A stretch of DNA of 64,000 nt from Pseudomonas hygromyciniae (GCF_016925675.1 NZ_CP070506.1:2044501-2108500); one strand, 5' to 3'. Counted from the stretch's first letter, positions 27,931 to 37,134 are shown. The notes: generated by a model not told the origin, from the sequence alone. Numbers and translations are program-made.

Positions 27931-28810
27931 AGCCCTCAAGAATGTACTCGGCCAGGCATTCGGTGATCGGGGAGGCCATGGCTGGATTGCGCAGCATCCG
28001 TAAATTGACCATCGGCAGTGGGCCGAAACCCTCGTCGCTGCCGAGTATGCGCAGATCGTCGGTGACCAGGCTTTCCATCATGACCATCGCCGCCAGACCT
28101 GCGCCGACTACCGCTAGAATCGCGGCCCCGTTGGAGCTGTGATAGGCCAGGCGGTACGGACGCCCCGAGGCATCCAGCGACGCGGTGGCCCAGTGGGTGC
28201 AATAGCTGTCCATGCCGGAAATCGCCAGGGGCAGGACTTCGTGCTCGTCCACGCAGAAGCATTGGGATGCCACCCAGACCATACGTTCGTTGCGCAGCAG
28301 TTCCCCAACTTCGCTCCCCGGTTCGCGGCTGATGACGGTCAGTGCCAAGTCACGTCGCTGCATCAACACCGGCGTGCCTTCGCAGTGCATCTCGATCTGG
28401 ATCAGCGGGTACGCTTTGGAAAACCGCTTGAGAATGCCGGGCAGGTAGCGCATCACGTAGTCGTCCGGCGTGCCGATCCGCACCAGCCCGACCATGTGCG
28501 GCTCGCGCAATGTATTGAAGACTTCGCTGTGCAGCTTCAGGATGCGCCGCGCATACCCCAGCAGCACCTGGCCCTCGGGCGTGAGCCTGACCTGTCGGCC
28601 GTCACGCTCGAAGAGCTTGCGTTGCAGCACGTCCTCTTCCAGGCGCTTCATCTGCATGCTGACCGCTGACTGAGTGCGATTGATCTGCTCGCCAGCACGG
28701 GTGAAACCACCCAGGTCGGCAATGGCAACGAAGGTGCGCAGTACTTCGGTATCGATACTCGGGTAATTACGCAATTGATCAATCCTAGAGATGTATTTCA
28801 TAAGAAACAT
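27920..28810 (-). CDS. LysR family transcriptional regulator
   Basis: 296 residues, winged helix at about 20-75 (GGFTRAGEQINRTQSAVSMQMKRLE) and a substrate-binding domain. The strong QSAVSMQMKRLEE helix puts it in a group found across pseudomonads. Start is either ATG 28810 or 28801 (MKYISRIDQL); neither has a clear ribosome site. It is divergent from the DUF1127 gene, 58 bp away, a possible target besides itself. Confidence 0.85.
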   Translation of the reverse strand: MFLMKYISRIDQLRNYPSIDTEVLRTFVAIADLGGFTRAGEQINRTQSAVSMQMKRLEEDVLQRKLFERDGRQVRLTPEGQVLLGYARRILKLHSEVFNTLREPHMVGLVRIGTPDDYVMRYLPGILKRFSKAYPLIQIEMHCEGTPVLMQRRDLALTVISREPGSEVGELLRNERMVWVASQCFCVDEHEVLPLAISGMDSYCTHWATASLDASGRPYRLAYHSSNGAAILAVVGAGLAAMVMMESLVTDDLRILGSDEGFGPLPMVNLRMLRNPAMASPITECLAEYILEGFRP

Positions 28811-28868
28811 TCGTTGGATTGATGTTAGCGCCAGGCACAGACTTTAGTCATCCCCACTGGAGGGCGAG

Positions 28869-29081
28869 ATGATGAAAGGTCAAAAAAAAGAGGATGGGGT
28901 GCTGGCGAAGCGCCCGTTTGTTGGGCTGTTTCAAAGGGTTTCACGTTGGTACGCGCTGCAGTGCGAGCGGCAGTTCCTGGCAGAGCTGAGTGATGAATCT
29001 CTCAAGGATATCGGCTTGTCCCGGGCAGATGTCGAGCAAGAGCGCCACCGGCATTTCTGGAATGATCCGTTGGGTAAATGA
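28869..29081 (+). CDS. DUF1127 family small basic protein
   Basis: 70 residues. The C-terminal YjiS-like DUF1127 region is RQFLAELSDESLKDIGLSRADVEQE. Short DUF1127 proteins have been linked to RNA turnover and phosphate uptake in alphaproteobacteria; this one has no known role. GGAGGGCGAG sits right before the paired ATGs at 28869 and 28872. Confidence 0.85.
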   Translation: MMKGQKKEDGVLAKRPFVGLFQRVSRWYALQCERQFLAELSDESLKDIGLSRADVEQERHRHFWNDPLGK

Positions 29082-29125
29082 TGGGGGTTCGCGCTACAGT
29101 CTGCGGGCCTAATCAGGAGATGCAC

Positions 29126-30352
29126 ATGCCCGCAGATCTGAGTTTCTCCCTTAAGCAGGCGCGCCGCATGGCGCTGGCGGCCCAAGGCTTTTCCGGGCGC
29201 CAACCGCCTGCGCAGGTCAAGGCCGTGCAGGTCAATCGCCTGATCGAGCGCCTGGGGGTGTTGCAGATTGATTCGGTCAATGCCGTGGTGCGTTCCCACT
29301 ATCTGCCGCTGTATTCCCGCCTGGGCAGTTATTCCCCGCTGCTGCTCGAACAGGCCGCCTGGAGTCAGGGGCGGCGGCGCATGTTGTTTGAATATTGGGG
29401 GCATGAGGCCTCGCTGCTGCCCATGGCCCTGTATCCGCTGATGCGCTGGCGTATGCAGCGTGCGTCCGAGGGGCAGGGGATCTATCAGCAGATGGCGCGT
29501 TTTGGACGCGAGCAACAGGCCACCATCCGCCGGGTATTGGCTATCGTCGAGCAGCAGGGCGCGTTGGGGGCTGGCAGCCTGTCGACCCGTGAGGAGCGCG
29601 CCGGGCCCTGGTGGGACTGGAGTGAGGAAAAGCATGCGTTGGAATGGTTGTTTGCCGCCGGCCTGGTGACGGTGGCCGGGCGCCGTGGTTTCGAGCGGCT
29701 GTACGACCTGCCGGAGCGGGTCATTGCGCCGGCGATTCTGCAACAGGCGCCCTTGAGTGAGCACAGTGCCCAGCGTGGCCTGCTGCTGCATGCCGCGACG
29801 GCGTTGGGCGTGGGGACGGAAAAGGACCTGCGCGATTACTTTCGCCTGGAACCGGCAGACAGCCGCGGGCGCCTTGCCGAGCTGGTCGAGGATGGGCAAT
29901 TGCAGGTCTGCCAGGTCCAAGATTGGAAACAGCCGGCGTATTGCCTGCCTGAGCCGAGTGTTCCACGCAAAGTGGCGGCCAGTGCCTTGCTGTCGCCCTT
30001 CGATTCATTGATCTGGGAGCGTAGCCGTACCGAGCGGCTGTTCGACTTCCGTTATCGATTGGAGATCTACACCCCGCAGCACAAAAGGGTTTACGGCTAT
30101 TACGTGCTGCCATTCGTGCACAACGAACGGATTACTGCGCGGGTAGATTTGCGGGCCGAGCGTGCCAACGGGCGGCTGGCGGTCCACGCGGTGCACGAGG
30201 AAGAACCGGGGTTGGACGAGGCGGGAATGTTGGCGTTGGCGTTGAACTTGCGGCAAATGGCTGATTGGCTGGGGTTGGAGCAGGTGCAGATCAATTGTCA
30301 GCGGCACAGTGCGGCCCGGTTGCGGGTGGCGATGCTGCAAGCGGTCAGATAG
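29126..30352 (+). CDS. YcaQ-type winged-helix DNA glycosylase
   Basis: 408 residues of the HTH_42/AlkZ family. E. coli YcaQ unhooks DNA interstrand crosslinks; AlkZ acts on azinomycin adducts. The N-terminus holds the substrate-site motif LQIDSVNAV (QxD catalytic pair). C-terminal part has LSPFDSLIWERSRTERLFDF. AGGAG at 29115-29119 fits the ATG at 29126, six bases away, better than the ATG at 29120. Confidence 0.85.
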   Translation: MPADLSFSLKQARRMALAAQGFSGRQPPAQVKAVQVNRLIERLGVLQIDSVNAVVRSHYLPLYSRLGSYSPLLLEQAAWSQGRRRMLFEYWGHEASLLPMALYPLMRWRMQRASEGQGIYQQMARFGREQQATIRRVLAIVEQQGALGAGSLSTREERAGPWWDWSEEKHALEWLFAAGLVTVAGRRGFERLYDLPERVIAPAILQQAPLSEHSAQRGLLLHAATALGVGTEKDLRDYFRLEPADSRGRLAELVEDGQLQVCQVQDWKQPAYCLPEPSVPRKVAASALLSPFDSLIWERSRTERLFDFRYRLEIYTPQHKRVYGYYVLPFVHNERITARVDLRAERANGRLAVHAVHEEEPGLDEAGMLALALNLRQMADWLGLEQVQINCQRHSAARLRVAMLQAVR

Positions 30353-30357
30353 AGCAG

Positions 30358-30508
30358 CTGTGGCGAGCGGGCTTGTCGGAACGCCGCATCGCCCGCGCTG
30401 GGCTGCGAAGCAGCCCCAGTAAGCCAATGCGGTGTATCAGATACTGCGTAGTTGCCTGGTTTTAGGGCTGCTTCGCAGCCCAGCGCGGGGCGAGCCCGCT
30501 CGCCACAG
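30358..30508. repeat. REP doublet (151 bp)
   Basis: Inverted REP pair with outer arms CTGTGGCGAGCGGGCTTG and CGAGCCCGCTCGCCACAG and inner arms GCTGGGCTGCGAAGCAGCCC-type. Same type as the core of the MITE copies at 32851 and 36110, but without their terminal repeats. It separates two convergent genes. Confidence 0.88.
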
Positions 30509-30522
30509 GGGGATTCGCGGCC

Positions 30523-31869
30523 CTAGCGTTTGACCTGCTTCAGCGTCTCGGCAATCAGGAACGCCAGCTCCAGCGACTGATCGGCATTCATCCGCGGGTC
30601 GCAGTGCGTGTGGTAGCGGTCCGACAAGCCATCTTCGGTAATCGGTCGCGCACCACCAATGCACTCGGTGACATTTTGCCCGGTCATTTCGATATGAATC
30701 CCGCCGGCGTATGTACCTTCGGCTTCATGGACCTGGAAGAATTCCTTCACTTCGCTGAGGATCTGCGCGAAGTCCCGGGTCTTGTAGCCGCTGCTGGCCT
30801 TGATGGTGTTGCCATGCATCGGGTCGCTGCTCCACAGCACCTGCTTGCCTTCGCGCTGCACGGCGCGGATCAGGTTGGGCAGGTGATCGCCGACCTTGTT
30901 GGCGCCCATGCGCGCGATCAGGTTCAGGCGGCCGGGGTCGTTGTCCGGGTTGAGAATGTCGATCAGGCGAATCAGGTCGTCAGGATTCATGCTCGGGCCG
31001 ACCTTGACCCCGATCGGGTTGTTCACCCCGCGCAGGAACTCGACGTGTGCACCATCGAGCTGGCGCGTGCGGTCGCCGATCCACAGCATGTGGGCCGAGC
31101 AGTCGTAGTAATCATTGGTCAGGCTGTCGCGGCGCACGAAGGCTTGCTCGTAGTTGAGCAGCAGCGCTTCGTGGGCGGTGAAGAAGCTGGTCTCGCGCAA
31201 TTGTGGCGAGCTGTCCATGCCGCAGGCGCGCATGAAGGCCAGGGTCTCGTCGATGCGATCCGCCAGTTGGCTGTACTTGTCGGCCAGGGCGGAGTTGGCG
31301 ATAAAGTCCAGGTTCCACTTGTGCACCTGGTGCAGGTCGGCAAAACCGCCCTGGGCGAACGCCCGCAGCAGGTTCAGGGTGGCGGTGGACTGGTGGTAGG
31401 ACTGCAACAGGCGGTCGGGGTCCGGGACGCGGCTTTTCTCGTCGAAACCAATGCCGTTGACGATATCGCCACGGTAGGCGGGCAGGGTGATGCCGTCGAT
31501 GGTTTCATCGTTGGCCGAGCGCGGCTTGGCGAACTGGCCGGCCATACGCCCGACTTTGACCACTGGGCAGCCGGCGGCGAAGGTCATGACAATGGCCATC
31601 TGCAGCAACACTTTAAAAGTGTCGCGGATCTTGGCTGCGGAGAACTCGGCAAAGCTCTCGGCGCAGTCGCCGCCTTGCAGCAGGAACGCGCGACCCTGGG
31701 TCACCTCGGCAAACTGGCGGCGCAACTCCCGGGCTTCACCGGCGAAGACCAGCGGCGGGTAACTGGCCAGGCTCTGCTCGACCTGTAGCAAGTGCGCGGC
31801 ATCGGGGTAGTGGGGTTGTTGCTGGATCGGCAGGGCGCGCCAGCTGTCGGGGCTCCAAGGTTGGCTCAT
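30523..31869 (-). CDS. Class II DAHP synthase
   Basis: 448 residues of the plant-like class II family (AroF-II/PhzC group), same reaction as the class I enzyme at 16992. Signatures: [36 protein letters not shown] [34 protein letters not shown] and [15 protein letters not shown]. Plain housekeeping length, without a phenazine cluster nearby. Class II enzymes are often insensitive to single amino acids, so the pair could secure supply. Confidence 0.94.
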   Translation of the reverse strand: MSQPWSPDSWRALPIQQQPHYPDAAHLLQVEQSLASYPPLVFAGEARELRRQFAEVTQGRAFLLQGGDCAESFAEFSAAKIRDTFKVLLQMAIVMTFAAGCPVVKVGRMAGQFAKPRSANDETIDGITLPAYRGDIVNGIGFDEKSRVPDPDRLLQSYHQSTATLNLLRAFAQGGFADLHQVHKWNLDFIANSALADKYSQLADRIDETLAFMRACGMDSSPQLRETSFFTAHEALLLNYEQAFVRRDSLTNDYYDCSAHMLWIGDRTRQLDGAHVEFLRGVNNPIGVKVGPSMNPDDLIRLIDILNPDNDPGRLNLIARMGANKVGDHLPNLIRAVQREGKQVLWSSDPMHGNTIKASSGYKTRDFAQILSEVKEFFQVHEAEGTYAGGIHIEMTGQNVTECIGGARPITEDGLSDRYHTHCDPRMNADQSLELAFLIAETLKQVKR

Positions 31870-32011
31870 CGTGAACTCGAATGAATGTCGGGAGCGTGCA
31901 TGTTATCAGCAATTAGTGCGTGACCTGCTGGCGCTGCTTGGCCGACAATCGCGCCTTTCCCGCTTGCTACCAGGCGGCTTGCACCCGTGCCCGGGCCCAT
32001 TAGGAGATGAA

Positions 32012-32767
32012 ATGACTGAGGAGCGCGTCGAGCGCCTGTTGGCTGAGGTCCACGATGACTTCGGCATGATCCGTGTGCTGGAAGTGGCGGACTACCGCTT
32101 TCTCGAGTTTGGCGATGCCATCGAGCAGAGCTGTGTGTTCACCGCCGACCCCAGCTGGCTCGAGTACGACTACACCCGCGCCATGTTGATTGGCGCCTTG
32201 TGCCATGAGCAGCCCGAAAGTGCGCTGTTCCTTGGCCTGGGGGCCGGGACGCTGACCCAGGCCTGCCTCAAGTTCCTGCCCCTGGAAGATGTCGAGGCGA
32301 TTGAGCTGCGCCCGGACGTACCGCGCCTGGCCATCGAGTACCTGGGGCTTGATGATGACCCGCGCTTGTACATCCGCGTGGGCGATGCGTTGGAGTTGCT
32401 GGAAACTGCGGAGCCGGCGGACCTGATTTTCGTCGACCTGTATACCGATGTGGGACCTGGGGTTGGCCATCTGGCCTGGACCTTCCTGGAAAACTGCCAG
32501 AAGAAACTCAACCCAGGCGGTTGGTTGGTGATCAACCAGTGGGCGACCGATGATGGCAAGCCGCTGGGTGCTGCGCTGTTGCGCGGGCTTTATCATCGGC
32601 ACTACTGGGAGTTGCCGGTGAAGGAGGGCAATGTGATCCTGATCGTGCCGGCGGATCTGGACCAGATCCTAGACCTGGCGGCGGTTTCTGCGCGGGCCGA
32701 GGCGATGGCGCCGCGCCTGGGGTATTCGTTGCAGGCGTTGATCAAGGCGGTTCGGCCGGCGACTTAG
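32012..32767 (+). CDS. Spermidine synthase-like Rossmann protein
   Basis: 251 residues with the SpeE/methyltransferase fold (LFLGLGAGTLTQACLKF, VEAIELRPDVPRLA, DLIFVDLYTDVGP). It lacks a separate N-terminal polyamine domain and some substrate residues of true SpeE, so activity is uncertain. Start ATG 32012 has AGGAG 6 bp upstream. Downstream lies a REP pair and the first MITE copy. Confidence 0.8.
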   Translation: MTEERVERLLAEVHDDFGMIRVLEVADYRFLEFGDAIEQSCVFTADPSWLEYDYTRAMLIGALCHEQPESALFLGLGAGTLTQACLKFLPLEDVEAIELRPDVPRLAIEYLGLDDDPRLYIRVGDALELLETAEPADLIFVDLYTDVGPGVGHLAWTFLENCQKKLNPGGWLVINQWATDDGKPLGAALLRGLYHRHYWELPVKEGNVILIVPADLDQILDLAAVSARAEAMAPRLGYSLQALIKAVRPAT

Positions 32768-32782
32768 GTGCCTGTACTGGCC

Positions 32783-32848
32783 CATCGCGGGCAAGCCCGC
32801 TCCCACAGGTGTACGCGGTCAAATGTGGGAGCGGGCTCGCCCGCGATG
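32783..32848. repeat. REP doublet at MITE insertion site
   Basis: Inverted pair: arms 32783-32807 and 32824-32848 (CATCGCGGGCAAGCCCGCTC and its complement). MITE copy A is inserted immediately at its right edge. Confidence 0.85.
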
Positions 32849-32850
32849 AG

Positions 32851-33081
32851 CATAGGTATCTACACAATTTTGCTGCATCGCATAAACCCAGGCAGATAGG
32901 GCTGTTGTGGCGAGCGGGCTTGCCCCGCGCTGGGCGGCGAAGCCGCCCTAAACCCGGCTATCGCGGTTTATCTGAAGAAACGCGGCGGGCTTATTGGGGC
33001 TGCTTCGCAGCCCAGCGCGGGGCAAGCCCGCTCGCCACAGGGAAGATCGTCAGCTTCTGAAAGTTGTGTAGATGCTTATGC
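32851..33081. mobile_element. MITE-like element, copy A (231 bp)
   Basis: Terminal inverted repeats of about 21 bp: CATAGGTATCTACACAATTTT at the left, the complement of CATAAGCATCTACACAACTTT at the right. It is flanked by a perfect 10-bp direct repeat CCGCGATGAG (32841-32850 and 33082-33091). The interior holds an REP doublet (about 32900-33042). No coding capacity. It is the reverse-oriented partner of copy B at 36110. Confidence 0.88.
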
Positions 33082-33121
33082 CGCGATGAGGCCATCATGG
33101 ACAGCGACCTACTGAGTCTGT

Positions 33122-33913
33122 TTACAACCCTTTGAACACCCCCGGCCGCTTCTCCAGCATCGCCCTTACACCCTCCTTGGCATCCTCGCTGCCCAGCAAC
33201 TTCTCCACCAGCACCGGCAACCCCGCAGCTGCCGCGCTTTCACCTTCATCCCTAGCCTGGCGTGCTGACATCAAAGTCGCCTGCACGCCCAACGGCGCCT
33301 GGCTGGCAATCCGATTGGCCAGGGCCAGCGCCCGGGGCAGCAGGTCTTCGCTGGCCATGACCTCTTGCACCAATCCCAGGCGCAGGGCTTCATGGGCATC
33401 GAACTCATCGCCAGTCAGCAGCCAGCGCATGGCGTTGCCCCAGCCGGCAATCTGGTGCAGGCGCAAGGTAGCGCCACCAAAAGGGAAGATCCCACGCTGA
33501 ACTTCCATCTGCGCAAAGCGTGTATTGCTGGCGCACAGGTTGATGTCAGCTGCGAGCATCAACTCGATACCGATGGTCAGGCAATAGCCCTGGACGGCAA
33601 CGATCACCGGTTTGCTGACGCGTGGCCCGGCGAACACGCCCCATGGATCACAGCCTCCCAGCGGCGGTTGCCAGCCCTGGGCCATGGTGTGGGCGACGTT
33701 GATCAGGTCCAGCCCGGCGGTGAAGTGGTCGCCATGGCCGAACACTACGGCCACGCGGGCTTCTTCATTGCGATCGAATTCGCCGTAGGCCAGGCTCAGT
33801 TCGTTGAGCAGGTCGAGGTCAAAAGCGTTGCGCTTGGCGACCCGATCGAGCCCCAGCAGCAGGACATGCCCTTGTAGTTCACGGCTGACGCGGCTGCTGC
33901 TGGCTTGATTCAT
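33122..33913 (-). CDS. Enoyl-CoA hydratase/isomerase (crotonase) family protein
   Basis: 263 residues of crotonase fold. The oxyanion-hole sequence is HFTAGLDL; both catalytic glutamates seem present (GIELML and QMEVQRGIFPFGGAT). The acyl-CoA substrate is unknown. GGGGAGATC complement before the ATG at 33913 gives only a fair ribosome site. It lies alone between MITE copy A and the helicase leader. Confidence 0.85.
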   Translation of the reverse strand: MNQASSSRVSRELQGHVLLLGLDRVAKRNAFDLDLLNELSLAYGEFDRNEEARVAVVFGHGDHFTAGLDLINVAHTMAQGWQPPLGGCDPWGVFAGPRVSKPVIVAVQGYCLTIGIELMLAADINLCASNTRFAQMEVQRGIFPFGGATLRLHQIAGWGNAMRWLLTGDEFDAHEALRLGLVQEVMASEDLLPRALALANRIASQAPLGVQATLMSARQARDEGESAAAAGLPVLVEKLLGSEDAKEGVRAMLEKRPGVFKGL

Positions 33914-34335
33914 GGGGAGATCCTCGGGCGCGAAAGGCAGTTTCGGACCGAAGGGCCCACTGCAAAAGGTGAAGCGTTTAAGCGCAATGACCAACAGGGC
34001 CGGGCCTTTGAAAAATAGACGCTCCTGCACGGATGCGCAAAGCCTGTGACACAGAGCAGTTGAATGGGCTTTTGCGATAAAAAAAGCTCCCTTTTTCAGG
34101 GATTTCCGGTATAGTGCGCGCCGGCCTTTAACCGGGCCGCGTTTAGGTAGCGCAATTCCCCGAAGTCAGCTTCGGCTGCACGTCCGCACAGCGGACTCTC
34201 CCTTGACGAATCTTTTTCATTCATTCGTTTTCGCAAATCCCCGCCGACAAAGCAGCCAGGGCGACTCTTGAGTCTCAACACGGCATGCGCAGCTTTGGAG
34301 CATGGGTCTTTGCGGATGCACTTAGAGGCAGACCC
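33914..34335. other. Long 5' leader and promoter region of the helicase gene
   Basis: 422 bp. The left part serves as upstream region of the crotonase gene. A -10-like TATAGT lies at 34110-34115. The following 215 nt form a likely untranslated leader with a hairpin CCGAAG/CTTCGG near 34160-34175 and a perfect GTCCGC/GCGGAC hairpin near 34181-34195. Long structured leaders are common for cold-induced DEAD-box helicase genes. Confidence 0.5.
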
Positions 34336-34338
34336 ATG
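34301..34338 (+). promoter_or_regulatory. Hairpin enclosing the start codon of the DEAD-box helicase
   Basis: Perfect 9-bp arms CATGGGTCT (34301-34309) and AGACCCATG (34330-34338). The right arm includes the whole ATG start codon (34336-34338), and AGAGG, the ribosome site, lies in the 20-nt loop. Pairing would restrain initiation and could be relieved by the helicase or by temperature. Confidence 0.6.
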
Positions 34339-36009
34339 ACCCAGGAAACCGGCGGCTTCGCCGCTTTTAATCTTAACCCGAACATTCTTGCTGCCGTCAT
34401 CGCGACCGGCTACGAAGAACCTTCGGCTATTCAGCAGCAATCGATCCCGATCATCATGGCCGGCCAAGACATGATTGGCCAGGCGCAAACCGGTACCGGT
34501 AAAACCGCCGCGTTCGCCCTGCCTATCCTGCATTGCATCGATCCTGCCAAGCGCGAGCCGCAAGCCCTGATCCTGGCGCCAACCCGTGAGTTGGCGCTGC
34601 AAGTAGCAACCGCTTTCGAAACCTACGCCAAGCAAATGCCGGGCGTTACCGTTGTGGCCGTTTACGGCGGCGCGCCTATGGGCCCACAACTGAAAGCAAT
34701 CCGTAACGGCGCACAGATCGTTGTCGCCACCCCGGGCCGTCTGTGCGACCACCTGCGTCGCGACGAAAAAGTGCTGTCGACCGTGAACCACCTGGTTCTC
34801 GACGAAGCTGACGAAATGTTGAAGCTGGGCTTTATGGATGACCTGGAAGTCATCTTCAAGGCGCTGCCACCGACCCGTCAGACCGTACTGTTCTCGGCCA
34901 CCTTGCCACAGTCGATCCGTGCTATTGCCGAACGCCATCTGCGCGATCCGCAACACGTGAAGATCCAGACCAAGACCCAGACCGTTACCGCGATCGAACA
35001 GGCTCACCTGTTGGTTCACGCTGACCAGAAGACCTCGGCTGTATTGAGCCTGCTGGAAGTCGAAGACTTTGACGCCCTGATCATGTTCGTGCGCACCAAG
35101 CAAGCGACCCTGGACCTGGCCAGTGCCCTGGAAGCCAAAGGCTATAAAGCCGCTGCGCTGAACGGCGACATTGCCCAGAACCAACGTGAGCGCGTGATCG
35201 ACTCCCTCAAGGATGGCCGCCTGGACATCGTTGTGGCGACCGACGTAGCTGCTCGTGGTCTCGACGTTCCGCGTATCACCCACGTGTTCAACGTTGACAT
35301 GCCGTACGACCCAGAGTCCTACGTTCACCGTATCGGCCGTACTGGCCGTGCCGGTCGCGAAGGTCGTGCACTGCTGCTGGTGACTCCGCGTGAGCGCCGC
35401 ATGCTGCAAGTGATCGAGCGTGTAACCGGTCAGAAAGTTGCCGAAGTCCGCCTGCCGGATGCCCAGGCCGTTCTCGATGCGCGCATCAAGAAACTGACCA
35501 ACAGCCTGTCGCCACTGGTGGCTGACGCTGAATCGACCCACGGCGACCTGCTGGACCGCCTGACCGCCGATATCGGTTGCACCCCGCGTGCCCTGGCTGC
35601 AGCCCTGCTGCGCAAGGCTACCAACGGTCAGGCTCTGACCCTGGCGGCGATCGAGAAAGAACGCCCACTGGTGCCGAACAACGCACCGCGCGGTGATCGT
35701 CCAGAGCGTACGGGTGACCGTCCGGACCGTGGTGATCGTGAGCGTCGCGCTCCGGTTCCATTGGCTGAAGGCCGTGCTCGCTGCCGTACCGCGCTGGGCG
35801 CGCGTGATGGCATCGCCGCCAAGAACCTGCTGGGCGCTATCCTCAACGAGGGTGGCCTGGCACGTGAAGCGATCGGTCGCATCCAGGTGCGTGACAGCTT
35901 CTCCCTGGTGGAGCTGCCGGAAGATGGCCTGGAGAAGTTGCTGGCCAAGCTGAAGGACACCCGCGTTGCCGGCAAGCAGCTCAAGCTGCGTCGCTATCGC
36001 GAAGATTGA
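34336..36009 (+). CDS. DEAD-box RNA helicase, DeaD/CsdA type
   Basis: ATP-dependent RNA unwinding in ribosome assembly and mRNA decay, typically cold-induced. 557 residues: helicase core with Q motif, AQTGTGKTAAF (Walker A), PTRELALQ, DEAD box, SAT, and ARGLDVPRI/HRIGRTGRAGR. The C-terminal extension ends in a DbpA-type RNA-binding domain (about 470-555). An Arg/Asp-rich RGDRPERTGDRPDR linker precedes it. Start ATG at 34336; upstream in-frame ATG 34285 is possible. Confidence 0.95.
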   Translation: MTQETGGFAAFNLNPNILAAVIATGYEEPSAIQQQSIPIIMAGQDMIGQAQTGTGKTAAFALPILHCIDPAKREPQALILAPTRELALQVATAFETYAKQMPGVTVVAVYGGAPMGPQLKAIRNGAQIVVATPGRLCDHLRRDEKVLSTVNHLVLDEADEMLKLGFMDDLEVIFKALPPTRQTVLFSATLPQSIRAIAERHLRDPQHVKIQTKTQTVTAIEQAHLLVHADQKTSAVLSLLEVEDFDALIMFVRTKQATLDLASALEAKGYKAAALNGDIAQNQRERVIDSLKDGRLDIVVATDVAARGLDVPRITHVFNVDMPYDPESYVHRIGRTGRAGREGRALLLVTPRERRMLQVIERVTGQKVAEVRLPDAQAVLDARIKKLTNSLSPLVADAESTHGDLLDRLTADIGCTPRALAAALLRKATNGQALTLAAIEKERPLVPNNAPRGDRPERTGDRPDRGDRERRAPVPLAEGRARCRTALGARDGIAAKNLLGAILNEGGLAREAIGRIQVRDSFSLVELPEDGLEKLLAKLKDTRVAGKQLKLRRYRED

Positions 36010-36040
36010 TCGGCCTGCAGGCTGATTGATCGAACATAAA

Positions 36041-36072
36041 AAATCCCCGACTGGTTCGGGGATTTTTTATTC
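36041..36072 (+). terminator. Terminator of the helicase gene
   Basis: Stem AAAATCCCCGA/TTCGGGGATTTTTT-type with a CTGG-containing loop and T run, just after the stop codon. Confidence 0.88.
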
Positions 36073-36109
36073 CTCGGATTTCACCTGGCCCTGGCTGCTA
36101 TGGGGAAGG

Positions 36110-36339
36110 CATAAGTATCTACACAACTTTCAGAAACTGACGAACTCCCCTGTGGCGAGCGGGCTTGCCCCGCGCTGGGCTGCGAAGCAGCCCCAATAAG
36201 CCGAATGCGTTGTACCAGATACACCGCAGCGGCTGGTTTTGGGGCTGCTTCGCAGCCCAGCGCGGGGCAAGCCCGCTCGCCACAACTGCGCTATCTGCCT
36301 GGATCTAGGCGTTGCGGCAAAGTTGTGTAGATACCTATG
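36110..36339. mobile_element. MITE-like element, copy B (230 bp)
   Basis: Left end CATAAGTATCTACACAACTTT (36110-36130); the right end (36319-36339) reads CATAGGTATCTACACAACTTT in complement, one mismatch in 21. Flanked by a perfect 10-bp direct repeat ATGGGGAAGG (36100-36109 and 36340-36349). The interior is an REP doublet (about 36148-36286) in the same relative place as in copy A. No open frame. Orientation is opposite to copy A. Confidence 0.9.
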
Positions 36340-36366
36340 ATGGGGAAGGGGGACAAGCCTGCGTTG

Positions 36367-37134
36367 TTAGTCAAATCGATAGATATCCATCCCCAAGGCG
36401 CCCAGGGTGAACCCCTGGTGCGCCACACTGAACTGCCCACCCGCGCCGCGTGCGAAGTACAACGGCAGCAAGTGCTCATCGCTGGGATGGCTGCGTACCG
36501 CATAAGGCGCTTGCTGGCGGTAGTCGTGCAACGCGGCCTCATCCTGTGTGGACAGTTTGTCGACCACCCAGTCGCGAAATTCCCGCGCCCAGGGCTCAAT
36601 GCTTTCCGGGCCGGCGCGCCAGTCCAGCTCACCGAGGTTATGGGTAATGCTGCCGGAACCGATCAGTAGAACGCCTTCTGTGCGTAAGCTCGCGAGAGCC
36701 TGCCCGATCCGGGTTTGCAGCGCGGGCCCCATATGGCTGGGCAAGGACACCTGCACCACGGGGATATCGGCCGCCGGATACATCAACGACAGCGGCACCC
36801 AAGTGCCATGGTCAAAAGGACGCTGGTTGTCGAGGCGGGCCTGTAGGCCATTGGCGGTGAGCAGTTCGACGATCTGTCGTGCGAGTGCAGGGTCGCCGGG
36901 CGCTGGATACTGCACCGCAAACAGTTCGGGAGGGAAGCCACCGAAGTCGTGCCAGGTCGCTGGGGCAGGGTTGCCACTGACCAGTAGTTCATGGCTTTCC
37001 CAGTGCGCGGACACCACCACGATAGCCTTGGGCCGTGGCAGGGCATCAGCCAGTCGCTCCAGGGCCGGCCCGCTGGCGCCAGGTTGCAGGGCAAGCATGG
37101 GCGAGCCGTGGGAAATAAACAGGCTGGGGAGCAT
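36367..37134 (-). CDS. DODA-type extradiol ring-cleavage dioxygenase
   Basis: 255 residues of the LigB-like DODA family (4,5-DOPA dioxygenase, E. coli YgiD). Expected metal-binding histidines are in FISHGSPM, SAHWES and the GSGSITHNL stretch; FDHGTWVPL is another signature. The natural substrate is unknown. Start at ATG 37134 (MLPSLFISHG); an in-frame ATG five codons earlier exists. Divergent to tpm, 103 bp apart, with an AT-rich promoter region between. Confidence 0.88.
   Translation of the reverse strand: MLPSLFISHGSPMLALQPGASGPALERLADALPRPKAIVVVSAHWESHELLVSGNPAPATWHDFGGFPPELFAVQYPAPGDPALARQIVELLTANGLQARLDNQRPFDHGTWVPLSLMYPAADIPVVQVSLPSHMGPALQTRIGQALASLRTEGVLLIGSGSITHNLGELDWRAGPESIEPWAREFRDWVVDKLSTQDEAALHDYRQQAPYAVRSHPSDEHLLPLYFARGAGGQFSVAHQGFTLGALGMDIYRFD

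Noticed and set aside
30604..31788. 394-codon open frame on the plus strand
   Set aside because: Antisense to class II DAHP synthase.
34096..35541. 481-codon open frame on the minus strand
   Set aside because: Antisense to the DEAD-box helicase gene.
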